Position numbers and translations under genes: made by a program. A stretch of DNA of 64,000 bases from Nannochloropsis salina CCMP1776. Its lineage: Eukaryota; Sar; Eustigmatophyceae; Eustigmatales; Monodopsidaceae. The notes beneath the pieces are model-generated. The model did not search any database, was not told the DNA's origin, and saw only the letters and a list, made by a program, of their open reading frames with translations. Below, piece by piece: positions 11,136-22,394 of the stretch (position 1 is the stretch's first letter; each line of letters opens with the position of its first letter). The stretch lies in assembly GCA_004565275.1 (NCBI GenBank), contig SDOX01000121.1:556625-620624 (forward strand). Reading direction: 5' to 3'.

Positions 11136-11549
11136 ATGGCCAAAGTCACGCCCCTCGTCAAGCCCAAGAGCATCGTCAAGAAGCGGACCAAGAAGTTCGG
11201 GCGCTTCCAAGCCGACCGCTTTATGCGCATCGCACGCACATCGTGGCGCAAGCCTAAGGGTATCGATGGCCGGGCCCGCCGTCGGTTTAAGGGCTCCACG
11301 CTCATGCCCAACATCGGCTACGGCTCGGACGCCAAGACGAGAAACCTCCTCCCCAACGGCTTCTACAAGTTTGTTGTGAATAATCCGAAGGAGGTCGAGC
11401 TTTTGCTATTGCACAACCGAAAATACTCCGCCGAGATCGCACACAACGTAAGCAGCCGCAAGCGCAAGGCCATCGTAGAGAAGGCGGAGCAGCTTGGTGT
11501 CAAAGTAACGAATGCCGCTGCAAAACTTCGTGCTGAAGAAGACGCATGA
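11136..11549 (+). CDS. RPL32: 60S ribosomal protein L32 (eL32)
   Basis: Single-exon frame of 137 residues from the ATG at 11136, the usual length of eL32 (about 130-135). The family pattern is clear: basic start ([16 protein letters not shown]), then [34 protein letters not shown], and the helical end with [20 protein letters not shown]. It is a structural component of the large cytosolic ribosomal subunit. The same frame stays open upstream to 10866, but the added residues do not look ribosomal. Strong codon bias, as expected for a highly expressed gene. Confidence 0.97.
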   Translation: MAKVTPLVKPKSIVKKRTKKFGRFQADRFMRIARTSWRKPKGIDGRARRRFKGSTLMPNIGYGSDAKTRNLLPNGFYKFVVNNPKEVELLLLHNRKYSAEIAHNVSSRKRKAIVEKAEQLGVKVTNAAAKLRAEEDA

Positions 11550-12227
11550 GAAGCCATGGGATATGTCTGGGGGATTATTAGAAGAGAGAACTTGTTCTCT
11601 TGAATGTGGTATCACACTATCAGGGAAGAGGCCCTTCTACTTAAACGTGACGGAAAGAATGGCGAAAGAACAAAATAGGCATGCTAACCGAAGAAATTGC
11701 GACTTCAGTGTTGCATTGGGCCTCGTCGGGAGGTAAACTTGCTGCGTATCTCTCCATTCTTTCTGTGTTGCTTTGCTTTGAAGAATGTTTGAAATCTCCA
11801 TGTCCTTCTCGACCTGTACATCTCTCTATGAGAGCATTTCATGCGGCATTTCAAGCTTGACAGCGTAACTCATTAAGTGAGAGAGGCGATGTGAGGCTCG
11901 TGCTTGCAGCGTGAATTCCCATTCATTGTGACGACAATAAAGTGCCCGGCCTTACGATACAATTCAACGAGCTTCGAGTAGAATAAGTGTTTTTATCACC
12001 CCCTTGAGTTCCCTTCAGCCACGTGGGGATGGGGGGTATCGTGAGACGTGAAGCGGGACGGAAGCAGCGAGACGCTTTTCCTTTCTCTAGCTGCTTCAAG
12101 CGCCAGAAACCTGGTGGCACGTAGCAGTTGCCGCACAAAGCACTGTGCGCGCTAATTTGTCTCCCATTTCTCACTTTTTCCTTGACCATACACTTAACCT
12201 TCTTTACGCTCAGAAAACAGCGCTAAC
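11550..12227 (+). other. Intergenic spacer between RPL32 and APC13
   Basis: No supported gene. A minus-strand frame at 11923-12189 starts with ATG and encodes 88 residues with no recognisable domain; it would be divergent from APC13. The stretch just before 12228 probably holds the APC13 promoter and 5'UTR. Confidence 0.4.
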
Positions 12228-12494
12228 ATGTCTGACAGCTCATTCGCAGCCGTCTCCCGATATCGAGGGTTCTTGGACGTGATCGACGAGGAGTGGACGG
12301 CCGACTCCCTGTCAGACGACGAGTTAGACGTACCCGCACTCAGTGAATTCTTCTTGGAGGACGATGAGGACGAAGATACGATAAACGGTGGTGACAGTGC
12401 CGCGGGGAGGAAGGGCTTTGTGGGCACGGGCAGGCGGCCCAATCAGGAAGAGAGGTGGGAAGACCTTGGCTTGGACCGTCTCCTGCCCGAGTGA
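12228..12494 (+). CDS. APC13: Anaphase-promoting complex subunit 13 (APC13/Swm1-like)
   Basis: Single-exon gene for an acidic 88-residue protein, close to the ~75-residue length of APC13. The N-terminal segment YRGFLDVIDEEW corresponds to the conserved APC13 N-terminus (GRILDLIDDAW in animals). The central VPALSEFF matches the IPLNELP region, and the C-terminal EERWEDLGLDRLL matches the conserved WTDLAL helix. APC13 is a small stabilising subunit in the TPR lobe of the APC/C. The gene ends 227 bp from the 3' end of APC1, which lies on the other strand. Confidence 0.85.
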   Translation: MSDSSFAAVSRYRGFLDVIDEEWTADSLSDDELDVPALSEFFLEDDEDEDTINGGDSAAGRKGFVGTGRRPNQEERWEDLGLDRLLPE

Positions 12495-12721
12495 GGTCAT
12501 CCCGAGAGTGTACAAAGAAGATGAATCGATGATTACATGAAGCATCGAGACGGTTTCGAGACTCTTCTAAAGAAAATTCGATTGTACCAATGCAGAGCGG
12601 GACATATGTGTAGCACAGGTCTAGCCCTGAAGAGGGAAAATTACTATGTTCTGTGTTCTTTTGGTCATAATCTGTTACGATGATAAGTCTCCAGTTCCTG
12701 AGACCTCCGATTCGTCATCTT

Positions 12722-15700
12722 TCACCATTCCTGCCCGTCGCGCCATCGAGCGGCGCTTCCCAGGCCCCGCAACAAGTCGCTGAGCGCCGCGTGCGGAGCC
12801 CTGGCCCTCAAGGCGGGGAGCTCCCGCATCGCCGCCCTCCTTTGCTGCTCCCATCCTTGCCCGACAGGGCCTGTCCGAGGAAACTCGACGGCGGGTGGGT
12901 GCGAAGCAGCGGCGCAAGGAAGGTCGTAATAGATGGCATACGCCCCGCAAAAAGGCTTCGAGCCCACCGACGACGAATCCACCCCCGCGCGGCTCTCAAT
13001 GGACGAAGCGTGGCCCCTCACACCCCTTTCTGCTATTACTTCCTCTCCCAGGCCGAGGGAGAAAAAGAGCGCATCCATCCTCACCCTCAAGGACTGCACC
13101 AAGTCCGCCTGTAAGAGCCAGTCCTCCGCGCCGCCCTCCTCCTCCCTCCCCCCAGTCCGCGAGCACACCGGGTCATCGTCCCTCCTTTCCCGCTCTTCAC
13201 GACCCTGCTTTCCTCGTAACCGCCCTCGCAAGCGAGCTTCGGGAGAAAAGTACCGAAGAACGAGGCGCAGATTGCAGGTCTGAGTGGAAAAGGGAAGGGA
13301 TGGGAAGGAAAGCGGACGGGCGGGAAGACAATGAGAGGAGGGAGTGGGAGACACGTGCCTGTGTGGGGAGGGAGAGGAGAATTCCAGGGGCTTGTGTCTG
13401 GAGGGGCACGTACGGTGCAGGCGGCGGCCACGGGTTCCATTGTTGGGAGGACCTGGAGGACGTGGAGGAGGGAGAAGTGGAGGACGAGTAGGTCCGGCTT
13501 CTCCCGCGTCAGGCACTCGTAGAGCACGCCCGCGCAGAGCCGACTCTCGCGCTGTAGGAGGGAGGGCCGGGGAGGGAAGGGGAATGAGAAGGAGGGGTCG
13601 AAGGCGAAGGAAGGGGGCAGCCCGGGGCAGGAGGAGGAGGAGGGCTGACCTGGCTTCCCATGCCCTTCCTCCCCACCGCGCTGTCTCCGGTGCAGAAATG
13701 ACGAGCGAAGGCCAAGAGAAAGGGGTCCTCCGTGAAGGCCGCGATCAGCTCGGAGGGGGAGGAGGAGGGGGAGGCGTCGCCGTCGGTGTGGCGGCTCCTG
13801 TGGTCGGCGCCGAAGGGCCGGACGAGAAGAGAGCGCAGGGCCTGAGGGTCCTGCGCGTAGGAGAGGTGACCTGAGGGCGGGGCGGGAAGGAGGGGAGGGG
13901 AGAGAAAAGGGACGGAGGGGAGACAGGGGGAGAGATATAGGAAGAGAAAGAAAGAGAAGGAGAAAGGGAGGGAGGAAGAGGAGTGGGTGCTTGTGCCGGG
14001 CAGAGCATTCAACGCAGGCGCCCTCCTCCCTCCAACCACTCCGCACCCCTCCCCCCCGCCCTCGCCCCCAGTCCCAGGCCCCACCCACCCGGCTTCCGCT
14101 TGACGCGGATCTGTCGCCGGGGCCCCTCGAACATGCGCGGGCCGCCCCGCCTCCTGGTCCGGCGCCGGTTCTCCCTCCCGCCCTCTTCCCCGCCCTCCTC
14201 GGCCCCCACGCTGAAGCTGAGGGGGTAGTAGCGAGGCGAGCGGGTGACCACCTCCGAGAGCAGGTCCAGCTCGGGAAGCAGACAAGGCGCCACCCGCCGC
14301 TCCAGTCGCCCGTCCCGGAACTTGACCTCCAGAGGCAGGAAGACGCTCTCCCCTGTCTCCGCGTCTCGGGCCTCCACGCCTCGGTGCCCCACCGCCAGCA
14401 CGTACAGGTGACGTATGGCCTGCGGAGGGGGCAGCGTCAGGAATTGGCGCTAGGAAACCACCCTACTCCCGGCCTCGCCTTATCCCCTCGCGAGCCGCAG
14501 AGGGACGGAAACTCGGGACCCCACCCCCCTCACCTGGAGCGAGTACTGGTTGTCGCTGGTATGGGCGGGCAGGCGCGGGTAGAGAGCGGCCACCAGGGCG
14601 GCGACGGCGGAGTCGGAGCGACAGAGGCCGGCGCGGCCCCCGCCCAGGAAAAGGAAACCGATGGCCATGTGCAGCGCCATGTGGTGGCCGTAGGAGACCT
14701 GGGGCGGGGGCGGGGAGGCGTCCGGATGAGGACCTCGCCGGGGAAAGAGATGGTAAAGAGGGCCCTCGCCCGCCCGTCGCCCCACCTACCTCTGGGTCCG
14801 CCCTCCACCTGAGCGCCCGCAGCAGCTTGAAGGAGGCCAGGTCACCCGAGCCCGCCATGACCAGGCCCAGGGCCACGGCCGCCGTCCCCAGGCACATCTC
14901 TAGGACGGGCCTCTCCGGCCGCTGGGCGCGGGCCACCGGGTCTCGCCCTCCCTCTCGCCCTCCCTTCCCGCCCGGGTAAGTCTCTCTCATGCGGCGGAAG
15001 TGGAGGAGGACGCCGCGCACGCTCTGAGCCGCCCCTTTGTCGGCCGTGGAGGCAAAACGGAGCCCCAGGGCCAGACAGGCCCCGGCCAGGATGAAGGCGT
15101 GGCCCTGCCGGATGCTCTGCCGGTCCACCGCCTCCCCGCCCTCTCCCCCCCCCCCGGCTCCCTCTTTCCCCAGCCTCGCGAAGGCCGTGGCCAGGAAGGC
15201 GGGCACCTGCTCCTCGATCCAGGCGGGCGTCGCCTCCACGCTGTCCCAGAGCACGAGCGCGCGTGCGAGGACGCGGAGGAGGAGCATGTCGGGCCGGACG
15301 TAGTCGAGCAGGAAGTGGGTCTCGGGCAGGGCGAGCCTCTAGGGTAGGAGGGGCGCTGGTGAGAGGGGGGCAGTGGCACGGGGGGAAAGGAGGGACGCAG
15401 ACACGGGATGCGGGGGGGGAGGAGAGGAAGGAGAGAGGGGAAAGAGGGGAGGGGAAGGAGAGGAAAAGGAAAGAGAGGCGGGGACGCACCGCCGCCACGC
15501 CCGCGTTGTTGCTCCTTAGGAACATGAGCCCCAAGGCTAGCGTGGCCCCGGGCGCCGTCACGTCTGTGTTCACGCGGGCGCCTTCCTGGATGCGCGAGCA
15601 CCTGCTGCTGTCGAAGCCATGCCCGCACCGGTAGTCGCCGTTCCCCTTCTCGCCCGCCCCTCTCCTCTCCCCATACCGGCCCCCTCCTCCTCTATCCCCA

Positions 15701-18700
15701 CTGCTCCCCCCGAACACGGCGCCAAGATCGTCCTCCTCCTCTTCGTTTCCGACCTCTCTCGCGCCCTCGCGCCCACCCACCATGTACCTATGCAGGCGCT
15801 CTTCGATCTTTAGGTCCGCCAGCCCCTCACCCCCTGTCCCCCCCCCCTCCCGCCCTCCCGCCTCCCCTCCCTCCGGTCCTCTCTCTTTCTCCCCTTGCCG
15901 AGCAGGACCATACCTAGAGCCAAGCCCGCGGCCAGTACGTACGCCTCCCGGTCCTGTGGTAGGGCGTGAGAAGCAGCGTGAGATATAGCGCAGCAGTGGA
16001 AGGGGGTGAGGCCGGGGGAGACATGGAGGGAGGAGGAAGCGGGGCGCCAACGGGCGGCGGCGAGGCTCGAGGAGGAAGGTAATATGAGGACAGGCGTATA
16101 CCTGGATCCTGTCGGAAACGGGCCGCTTCCCGAGTTCCCGCAGGAGGAACTCGGTCATGAGCCGGTGGCCGGTGCCCTGGTAGAGGAGGCCCACGCCCAC
16201 CACGGCGGCGGTCTGGGCGGCCGGCGAGACCTCCACCTCGGCCAGAGACAGGAGGGAGGGGATGTGGAGGCAGAGCATCTTGGAGACCTGGGGGGGTGGA
16301 AGGTGAGGCCTACGTACATGCACCCGCGCAGAGGGGGGGGGTCAAAGAGGTCTCACCGTGGCGTCCGCCGTGCCTCGCTTGCTGGCCGCCATGCCCAGGA
16401 AGACGCCGACCGTGGTCGGGTCGTGGCCCTGCGTCAGGTAGTCGTAGAGGTCCGTCACGGCCAGGGAGGACAGGTGCCCCTGGGGGAGGAACGGGCGCCG
16501 GGTGCGCGTTAGACAGCGTCGAGCACGTCCCTCCACCATTTCCCCCTCCCCCTCCCACTCCCTCCCTCCCTCCCTCCCTCCCTCCCTCCCCCTCACCTGC
16601 AGCCCCAGCGCCAGGAGGAAGCCTCCATGGGCGTGGCTGGGCGTCCGCGGACGGTTGTAAATGATCCATGTCCTGCTCACCCCTCCGCCCCGCCCTCCCT
16701 CCCGCCCTCCCTCCCGGCCCCAGGCCGGCGCAAGTCGGAGCCCCGCGGCCACGCCGTTGTGGAACTCGGGCCACAGGGTTAGGTCGGGCGTGTAGGCGGA
16801 GGTGTCGAGGTGGAGCGTGGCCAGGGAGGGGGGGAGGGTGGCGGCCAGGCAGAGGCGGGGCAGGGGGAGGGGCTCGGCCAGGAGCGGGTGGAAGGAGGCG
16901 AGGGTGAGCATCCCGCGGGCGATGGGGGTGGAGAGGGACCGGCGGCAGAGGAGAAGGAGTCGCGCCTGCTGGCGTTGCGCGTAGTCGTGGTCGGAGAGCT
17001 CGGCGGGCCGGTCCACCTGGAGGGGAAGGGGGGGGTGAGGACGGGCGAAGGAGGAGAAGGGCCGCGGCCGGCCACCAGTCTCTATAAGCGGTCTTCCCTC
17101 CCTCCCTCCCTCCCTCCTTATCTTAATGTAGATAGGCCACCAGTCTCTATAAGCGGTCTTCCCTCCCTCCCTCCCTCCCTCCCTCCTTACCTTCAAGTAG
17201 ATGGGCCGGCTCGAGCACAGAAGGCGACAGACCTCCCGCACCCGGTGGTCGCGCCCAAAGCGGAGCCTCGCGCCCTCCTCCACCAGCCGCAGCCCCTCCC
17301 TGTCCGCCATCGACGCCTCCTCCTCCTCCTCCTCCTCCTCCTTCTCCCGCCCCCCCCCCCTTTCCTTGCCCCTTTTCCCTCCCCCCACCCCTCTTTGCGC
17401 CTCCCCCCCTGCCGCCGCCGCCGCCGCCGCCGCTGCTGCCGCTGAGCGTGGGTAGGCCAAGGAGGGCGAAAGGAAGGGGCCGGCAGCGGGCAGGGGTTGC
17501 TCCTGCAGAGCCGCCAGGTCCTCCCTCCCGATCAGCGTGTAGGCGGCCATCGCCTTCTCCCCCAGGCCTCCCCCGCCCCCGCCCTGGAGGCTGGGCTCCG
17601 CCGTGTGCCTGCGTGCCTGGTGCACGGCCTCGTGGAAGGGGAGGGCTATGCCCGTGGGGAGGAGCCCCAGGTCCTCCCGCCCCAGTCCCTCCTCCGCCAT
17701 GGCCTCCACCGCCGTCCAAGCAGCCCGCCTGCCCTCCCCCGCGCCCTCTCCGACCCCGCTCACCCCGCGACACATCGCTTCCAGGACGCGGACGACTTGG
17801 CGGAGGCGGGGACAGGCGCCGGCCCGAACGAGGGAGCGGGCGAATGGCGTGTGGAGGGGGCAGGGGGGAAGGGCGAGAGCGGTCGGGGACAAAGAGGGAA
17901 GGAAGTAGAGGGCGGAGACCCAGTCCGCGATGGGCCGGGGGGGGGGAGGGCGCGGGCGAGGGCGGGAGGGAGGAGCAGCGGATGCGGAGAGAGGAAGGGG
18001 TCCGGTTCCTGGGCGGCCTGCGGGCCAAGGTAGCGGGCGTAGTAATGGCAGGGAGGCGGGCTGGGCGCAGGCGCGAGAGAGGGCGAGGAGGAGGCGCGCC
18101 AGGGGTGGGAGGTGGGGTCCTTGGAGGGTGTTGAGGCTCAGGTCCTGGAAGACGAGGTGGAGGGTCTCCAGGAAAGAGGGGGAGGGCGGGGAGGAGGGCG
18201 GGAGGGGGGTGTGGGACGAGGGCCGGGGAGGTGGAGGAGGGGGAGTGCGGGGGGGGGAGGGAGGGAAGAAGGGGGGCAGCGCCTTGAGGGCTGCGGCGTG
18301 AGAGTGGCGGTAGTTGGCATGGAAAGGGGAGGCGAGCAATTCGGAGAAGGCGCCGGTCGGGACCGGTCCCCCTTTCGCCCTCCCCTCCGCCCTCCTTCCC
18401 GCCCTCCCCCCCGCCCTCCCTCAGATGCCGCAGCAGTTGCTCCACAACCAGACAGAAAGCCGCCCAACCGGGCCGCGCGGCCACGGCCGTCTCCTGGCAC
18501 CGGCTAAGGCGCAGCCCTCCCTCCCGCCCTCCCTCCCGGTCACCACCCGTCAAGCAGTCGAGGGCGTAGGCGACGTCCGCGCGCAGGGGCAGGGCGAGGG
18601 CGGGAGAGAGGGCGGGGGTGAGGGCGACCAGCACGGAGCCCGTGAGTGCGTCCTCCCCTACCTCCTCTAGCCCCAGCCTGACCCGGCGTCGGCTCCCGTC

Positions 18701-20830
18701 CGCGTGGACGAGGGTCAGGCGCTCGCCCACTGCGTGCTCAAGGCCCACGGCCTCGCCTCCGGCCCCCGACACGCCCGCGAATTCCACGAGGGGCGTCAGA
18801 GGGGAGGGAGGGTCCGTGGCGGGGGGGGAGGAGCGGGGGGCTGGCGAGGAGGGTGAGGGAGTGGTCGGGGGCGAGGAGGAGGAGGAGGGAGAGCGGGGGG
18901 CAGGAGAGGGAGACAACCTCGGCGGCGAGGCAGGGCAGGAGGGAGGGGGGGAGAAGGAGAGGGAGAGGAGCGGGGGGTGGGGGGGAGGGAGAGGTGGACG
19001 TGCGTGAGGAGGAGAGAGGGGAATGGAGGGGACGAGGTGCCCGGGAGGGGAGGGAGGAGGAAGGCGAGGAGGAAGGAGGAGGCGGTGAAGGGGGAGATAC
19101 GAGGGTCCGTCGGCTGGTCTTCTCCACGGGCGCCGGGGGGGGAGGAGGGGGGAGAGGGATGGAGGGAAGAGGAAGCAGAAGGGAAGAAAAAGAGGCGCGA
19201 GGCGGGACTGGGGTGGGAGGGGAAGGGTTGAGTGGGGGAAAGGGGGCGCAGAAGCAGCTCAGGCCTGAGGGAGGGGAGAAGGGGTGGGGGAGGGAGGGGG
19301 GAGGGAGGCGAGGAGTGAGAGGGGCGTTGTGCAGCATGCGTGCAGCGGAGGCCAGAGAGGACCGACCGGATAGGGTGCTCGTGCTCGTGCTCCTGGTCCT
19401 CGCCCTCCCTCCCTCCCTCCATGCCCCCGCCCCGCGTGGGGAGCATGGAGGTTCCCGCCCCTGAGGTTGCCTCCTCCGCCAGACCCAGCGCCGACGCCAG
19501 GAGTTCGTCCCTGGTGGGGAGGGGGGGGGAAGGGGGGGGGGTGAGCATGGAGGGAGGGCGGGCGGGAGGTGAGGCGCTTGGGACAGTCCCGATGCCCCGT
19601 TTCTCACCGACTCTGACGCCTCCACGCCTCCTGAGCGCGCGGCCCCGACTCCTCCAGTCCCAGCGACCTCCTGCCCCCCCCGGCCCCGCTCCTCCTCCGC
19701 AGTCTGCGCCCACGCCCCGGGCGCTCTCCCTCTTGGCCGTCCGCGCGCAGGGAGTAGCCAGACTCGACCATGGACACGGGCGACGCCTCCTCTGTCCCCG
19801 CCCGACTTCTCTCTGGACCGCACTCTCCTCCCCTCCCTCCCTCCTCTCCCTCGCCCTCCCTCTCCTCCTCCTCCTCCTCCTCCTCGGTCGCGGCGAGACA
19901 GGCAACCCAGACACTGTGCTGTCCGGTTCCACCATTATACGTGACAACAAGCGTGGCGGTACCCCTGCCCTCCCCCCCTTTCTCCCTTTCCCCCCTTCTC
20001 GTCTTCGCTGCCGCTACCTGCGGGGACGGGATCTCGATTTCCTCCGTGAAAATCACACCTTCCTGCACATCGCACAACAGAACCGGCGCCGGCTCCCGCG
20101 CCCCCCTTCCAGAGACCCCCTCCTCCCCCTCCATCCCCCCCTCCGTCGCCCCCGCCCCTCTCTCCAGCGCCATCGCTACGGGTCGCACTTCCTCGAGAGG
20201 GTGCCGGAGCGAAAAGAGGGCGGGCGCGGCCTCCACGGGCGGGAGCAGCGTGGTCGTCCTAGACTCCTCCTCCCGCGCTTTCTCTCTCCATCCTCCCGTC
20301 CTCTCCTTCCCCAGCACCATTCGAGCCCTCCCAAGACCCTCCTCCCCCTCCTCTCTAACTACCCTAGCCTCCCCCTCCTCCTCTTCCCGTCGCCCCTCTC
20401 CGTGGAGGCCCTCTGCCTCCCACTCCGCCGCTTGCCGCTGTATGAGCAGCCCATCTTTGCCGAGCGCAAAGACGGCCTGGGCCTGGCAGGGCAGAGGGAC
20501 CTCATATATGTCGCCGTCGGGAGGATAGACCACAAGCAACTCGGGGTCTCGAAGCACGCACATGCACCGCGCCCTGCCCCCATCCAACGAAAAGTAGGCC
20601 CAGAGGGCCTGGAGGACGGGACTAGTCTGTTTCCATTGTTTGTAGACGCTGGGACCCCCGAGGGGCCGCCATATCACGCGGAGGTGGTCAGGTGATAGGT
20701 ATAGCTCCTCCTCGTCGGGGGGAGGGGAGGCGGTGGGGGAGGAGGAAGGGCCGGGCGAGGACGGCGATATCTCCCAGTGAGTGGACGGCGGCACGTACGG
20801 CTCCAGGTACGTGCGTAGCTTGGGAGGCAT
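12722..20830 (-). CDS. APC1: Anaphase-promoting complex subunit 1 (APC1, scaffold subunit)
   Basis: Large multi-exon gene read from the ATG at 20830, roughly 2,000 residues. Supported exons (high to low): 20830-19608, 19510 onward (limits unclear to ~18400), to 17191, 17016-16597, 16479-16357, 16287-16102, 15953-15914, 15833-15490, 15338-14790, 14698-14534, 14419-14089, 13870-13677, 13551-13414, 13279-12722. From 17016 down the phases agree throughout. The PC-repeat region is unmistakable: FHNGVAAGLRLAP, TDLYDYLTQGHDPTTVG, SKMLCLHIPSLL, VGVGLLYQGTGHRL, DREAYVLAAGLALG, VDVTAPGATLALGLMFLRSN, LGGGR and AIRHLYVLAVGHRG. The N-terminal WD-like part is less conserved and very Pro/Ser-rich between ~18700 and 19400. 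Frame slips are suspected near 18410, 18050 and 17940. A Gly-Arg-Glu insert lies at ~16690-16730. Confidence 0.9.
16556..16590. repeat. (CCCT)n tract in an APC1 intron
   Basis: About eight CCCT units on the plus strand. On the gene strand it is (GGGA)n, directly after the 5' splice site at 16596. Similar tracts occur in most introns of the long genes in this window. Confidence 0.9.
17070..17203. repeat. Tandem duplication of an exon end plus intron start inside APC1
   Basis: Two ~65-69 bp copies (17070-17134 and 17135-17203) share ggccaccagtctctataagc, a CCCT tract and the end of the coding exon. On the gene strand, copy 2 carries the true exon end PIYLK followed by GTAAGG. Copy 1 carries the degenerate PIYIK followed by GATAAGG, so its donor GT is lost. 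Confidence 0.75.
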
Positions 20831-21287
20831 CTGTGGGGGGAGGATTGCGGGGAGGTAGACAAGGGGATGAGGCCAATGCGCGCATAGCCTGAAGCATTAT
20901 ATGTGAGGGTGAAGGAGTGGGCGAGTCCCGGCGATGCTTTTCCGCAGGGCCGCTGCGACCACAATATGATCGCGCTGGACACACCCCGCTCGTGAGCAGT
21001 CCTGGATTCGAACGCGTTTTTCGTTCAAATGAAAAAAAGTCCTCCCCCATGCATGTTCGAACCTGGATGCGTGCATTTCGCTTTGTTGCTTGAGTGGGAG
21101 TGCCCTCACCCAGCATTCTAACCTCCTCCCCTTCTCCCGGGGAACCGTTCAAGCCCACAACGACACTGTCGTCTCAACAAATCTCAAGACTGGCTTGGTC
21201 TTGATGTCCAGAAAATCCACCTTATTACCATTTGGTATCGTGCTTCTTATCGCTTGACGCTTGCTGGCTTTCTCCTCGGCGCCCAAG
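20831..21287 (+). other. Divergent promoter region between APC1 and the RBBP9-like gene
   Basis: About 450 bp between two divergent start codons. No frame is convincing. It presumably holds both promoters; I recognise no specific factor site. Confidence 0.4.
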
Positions 21288-21887
21288 ATGCCATCATCCG
21301 CACGACGGCTGGTCATTGTCCCCGGGAACGGGGGAGGGGAGGTGACTCGCGCCAACTGGTATGGCTGGGCACAGCGGGCTCTAGCAGACCTGCCTGGGAT
21401 AGAGAAGGTCCAACTGGAGAACATGCCAGACCCCTATACTGCGCGCGAGAGCGTCTGGCTGCCATTCATGAAAGATCGCTTGAAATGCGACGCGTCCACG
21501 GTTGTCATTGGCCACTCGAGTGGTGCGGAGGCCGTCATGCGCTTTGCAGAGTCCCATCGTGTGGCCGGTTTGGTCTTAGTCTCTGCCTGCGTGACAGACT
21601 TGGGCGACGCCAACGAGCGAGCTAGTGGGTACTACAATCGACCCTGGCGATGGACGGAAATAAAGGCCAATGCGGGGTTCGTTCTCCAGTTTGGGAGCGC
21701 CGATGACCCCTTCATACCGTGGGAAGAGCAGCAAGCTGTGCACGAGGGGGTAGGAAGTACGCTCTTCGCCTACGAGAGCGAGGGGCATTTCATGACTCCG
21801 ACGTTCCCGCGGCTCAGGGAGGCCTTACGCGCCCAACTTCTGGCTGACGGAACTGCGAGCCCGGCCCATGTAGGAACCAGCGCTTAA
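21288..21887 (+). CDS. RBBP9/YdeN-family serine hydrolase
   Basis: Single exon, 199 residues from the ATG at 21288; human RBBP9 has 186. It is a small alpha/beta hydrolase. After the first strand (RRLVIVPGNGGGE) comes the nucleophile elbow VIGHSSGAEAVMRFAE with the catalytic Ser. The acid is the Asp in QFGSADDPFIPWEE and the His lies in SEGHFMTPTFP. All three members of the triad are present, so the enzyme is probably active. There is no leader, so a cytosolic location is likely. RBBP9 homologues act as serine hydrolases/aminopeptidases of poorly defined substrate range. The earlier in-frame TTG at 21261 is not a likely start. Confidence 0.88.
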   Translation: MPSSARRLVIVPGNGGGEVTRANWYGWAQRALADLPGIEKVQLENMPDPYTARESVWLPFMKDRLKCDASTVVIGHSSGAEAVMRFAESHRVAGLVLVSACVTDLGDANERASGYYNRPWRWTEIKANAGFVLQFGSADDPFIPWEEQQAVHEGVGSTLFAYESEGHFMTPTFPRLREALRAQLLADGTASPAHVGTSA

Positions 21888-22394
21888 GAAAGAGATCTAC
21901 TCGAAGGGTTTCGATCCATGCCGGTTCCACGTGTCAACCTATGATTGACGCGTCCTGTGATGTTCAACCGACGGGACATGAAAGAAACTACCATGGAAAA
22001 GAAATCTGAAGGCGTCTAGCGGTCACGTTAAGACATTTTCTTTACGTCAAAATCGAATTAGAAAGGGCCACTCCTTCTCAAATTTACTGCACTCTTATCG
22101 TCTGCGCCTCTCTTCGCGATAATTCCGACTCCAAATACCCGCCCAGTCAGCTCACCGCCCTCGACCCCGGGCCCCCCTTCCTTCCACCCAACTACAATCT
22201 AAGACCTTATTCTGCTTCTTTAGCGATCGGTCATGTCCTTAATTCTAATTCCGCCTTGCGAGTCTTTCCTCAAAAGCCTTTCGCGTCTCTGTCATCGGCC
22301 TCGCCCCTTCTTGCGGCTTCCCGCCTCCTCCTTCTTGCATGCCTCTTCGCAACCCCACCGGGCCCACGCTCCCTCCTCCCCGCCCTCGCCCGCG
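21888..22394 (+). other. Spacer between the convergent 3' ends of RBBP9-like and ClpB genes
   Basis: About 500 bp with no supported gene. It becomes C-rich near 22150-22400 and presumably contains the two 3'UTRs and polyadenylation signals. Confidence 0.4.

Noticed and set aside
13087-14285. Long Pro/Ser/Arg-rich frames on both strands of the 13-20 kb GC-rich block
   Set aside because: They are shadows of APC1 exons and GGGA/CCCT repeats in other frames; composition follows the repeats and no domain appears.
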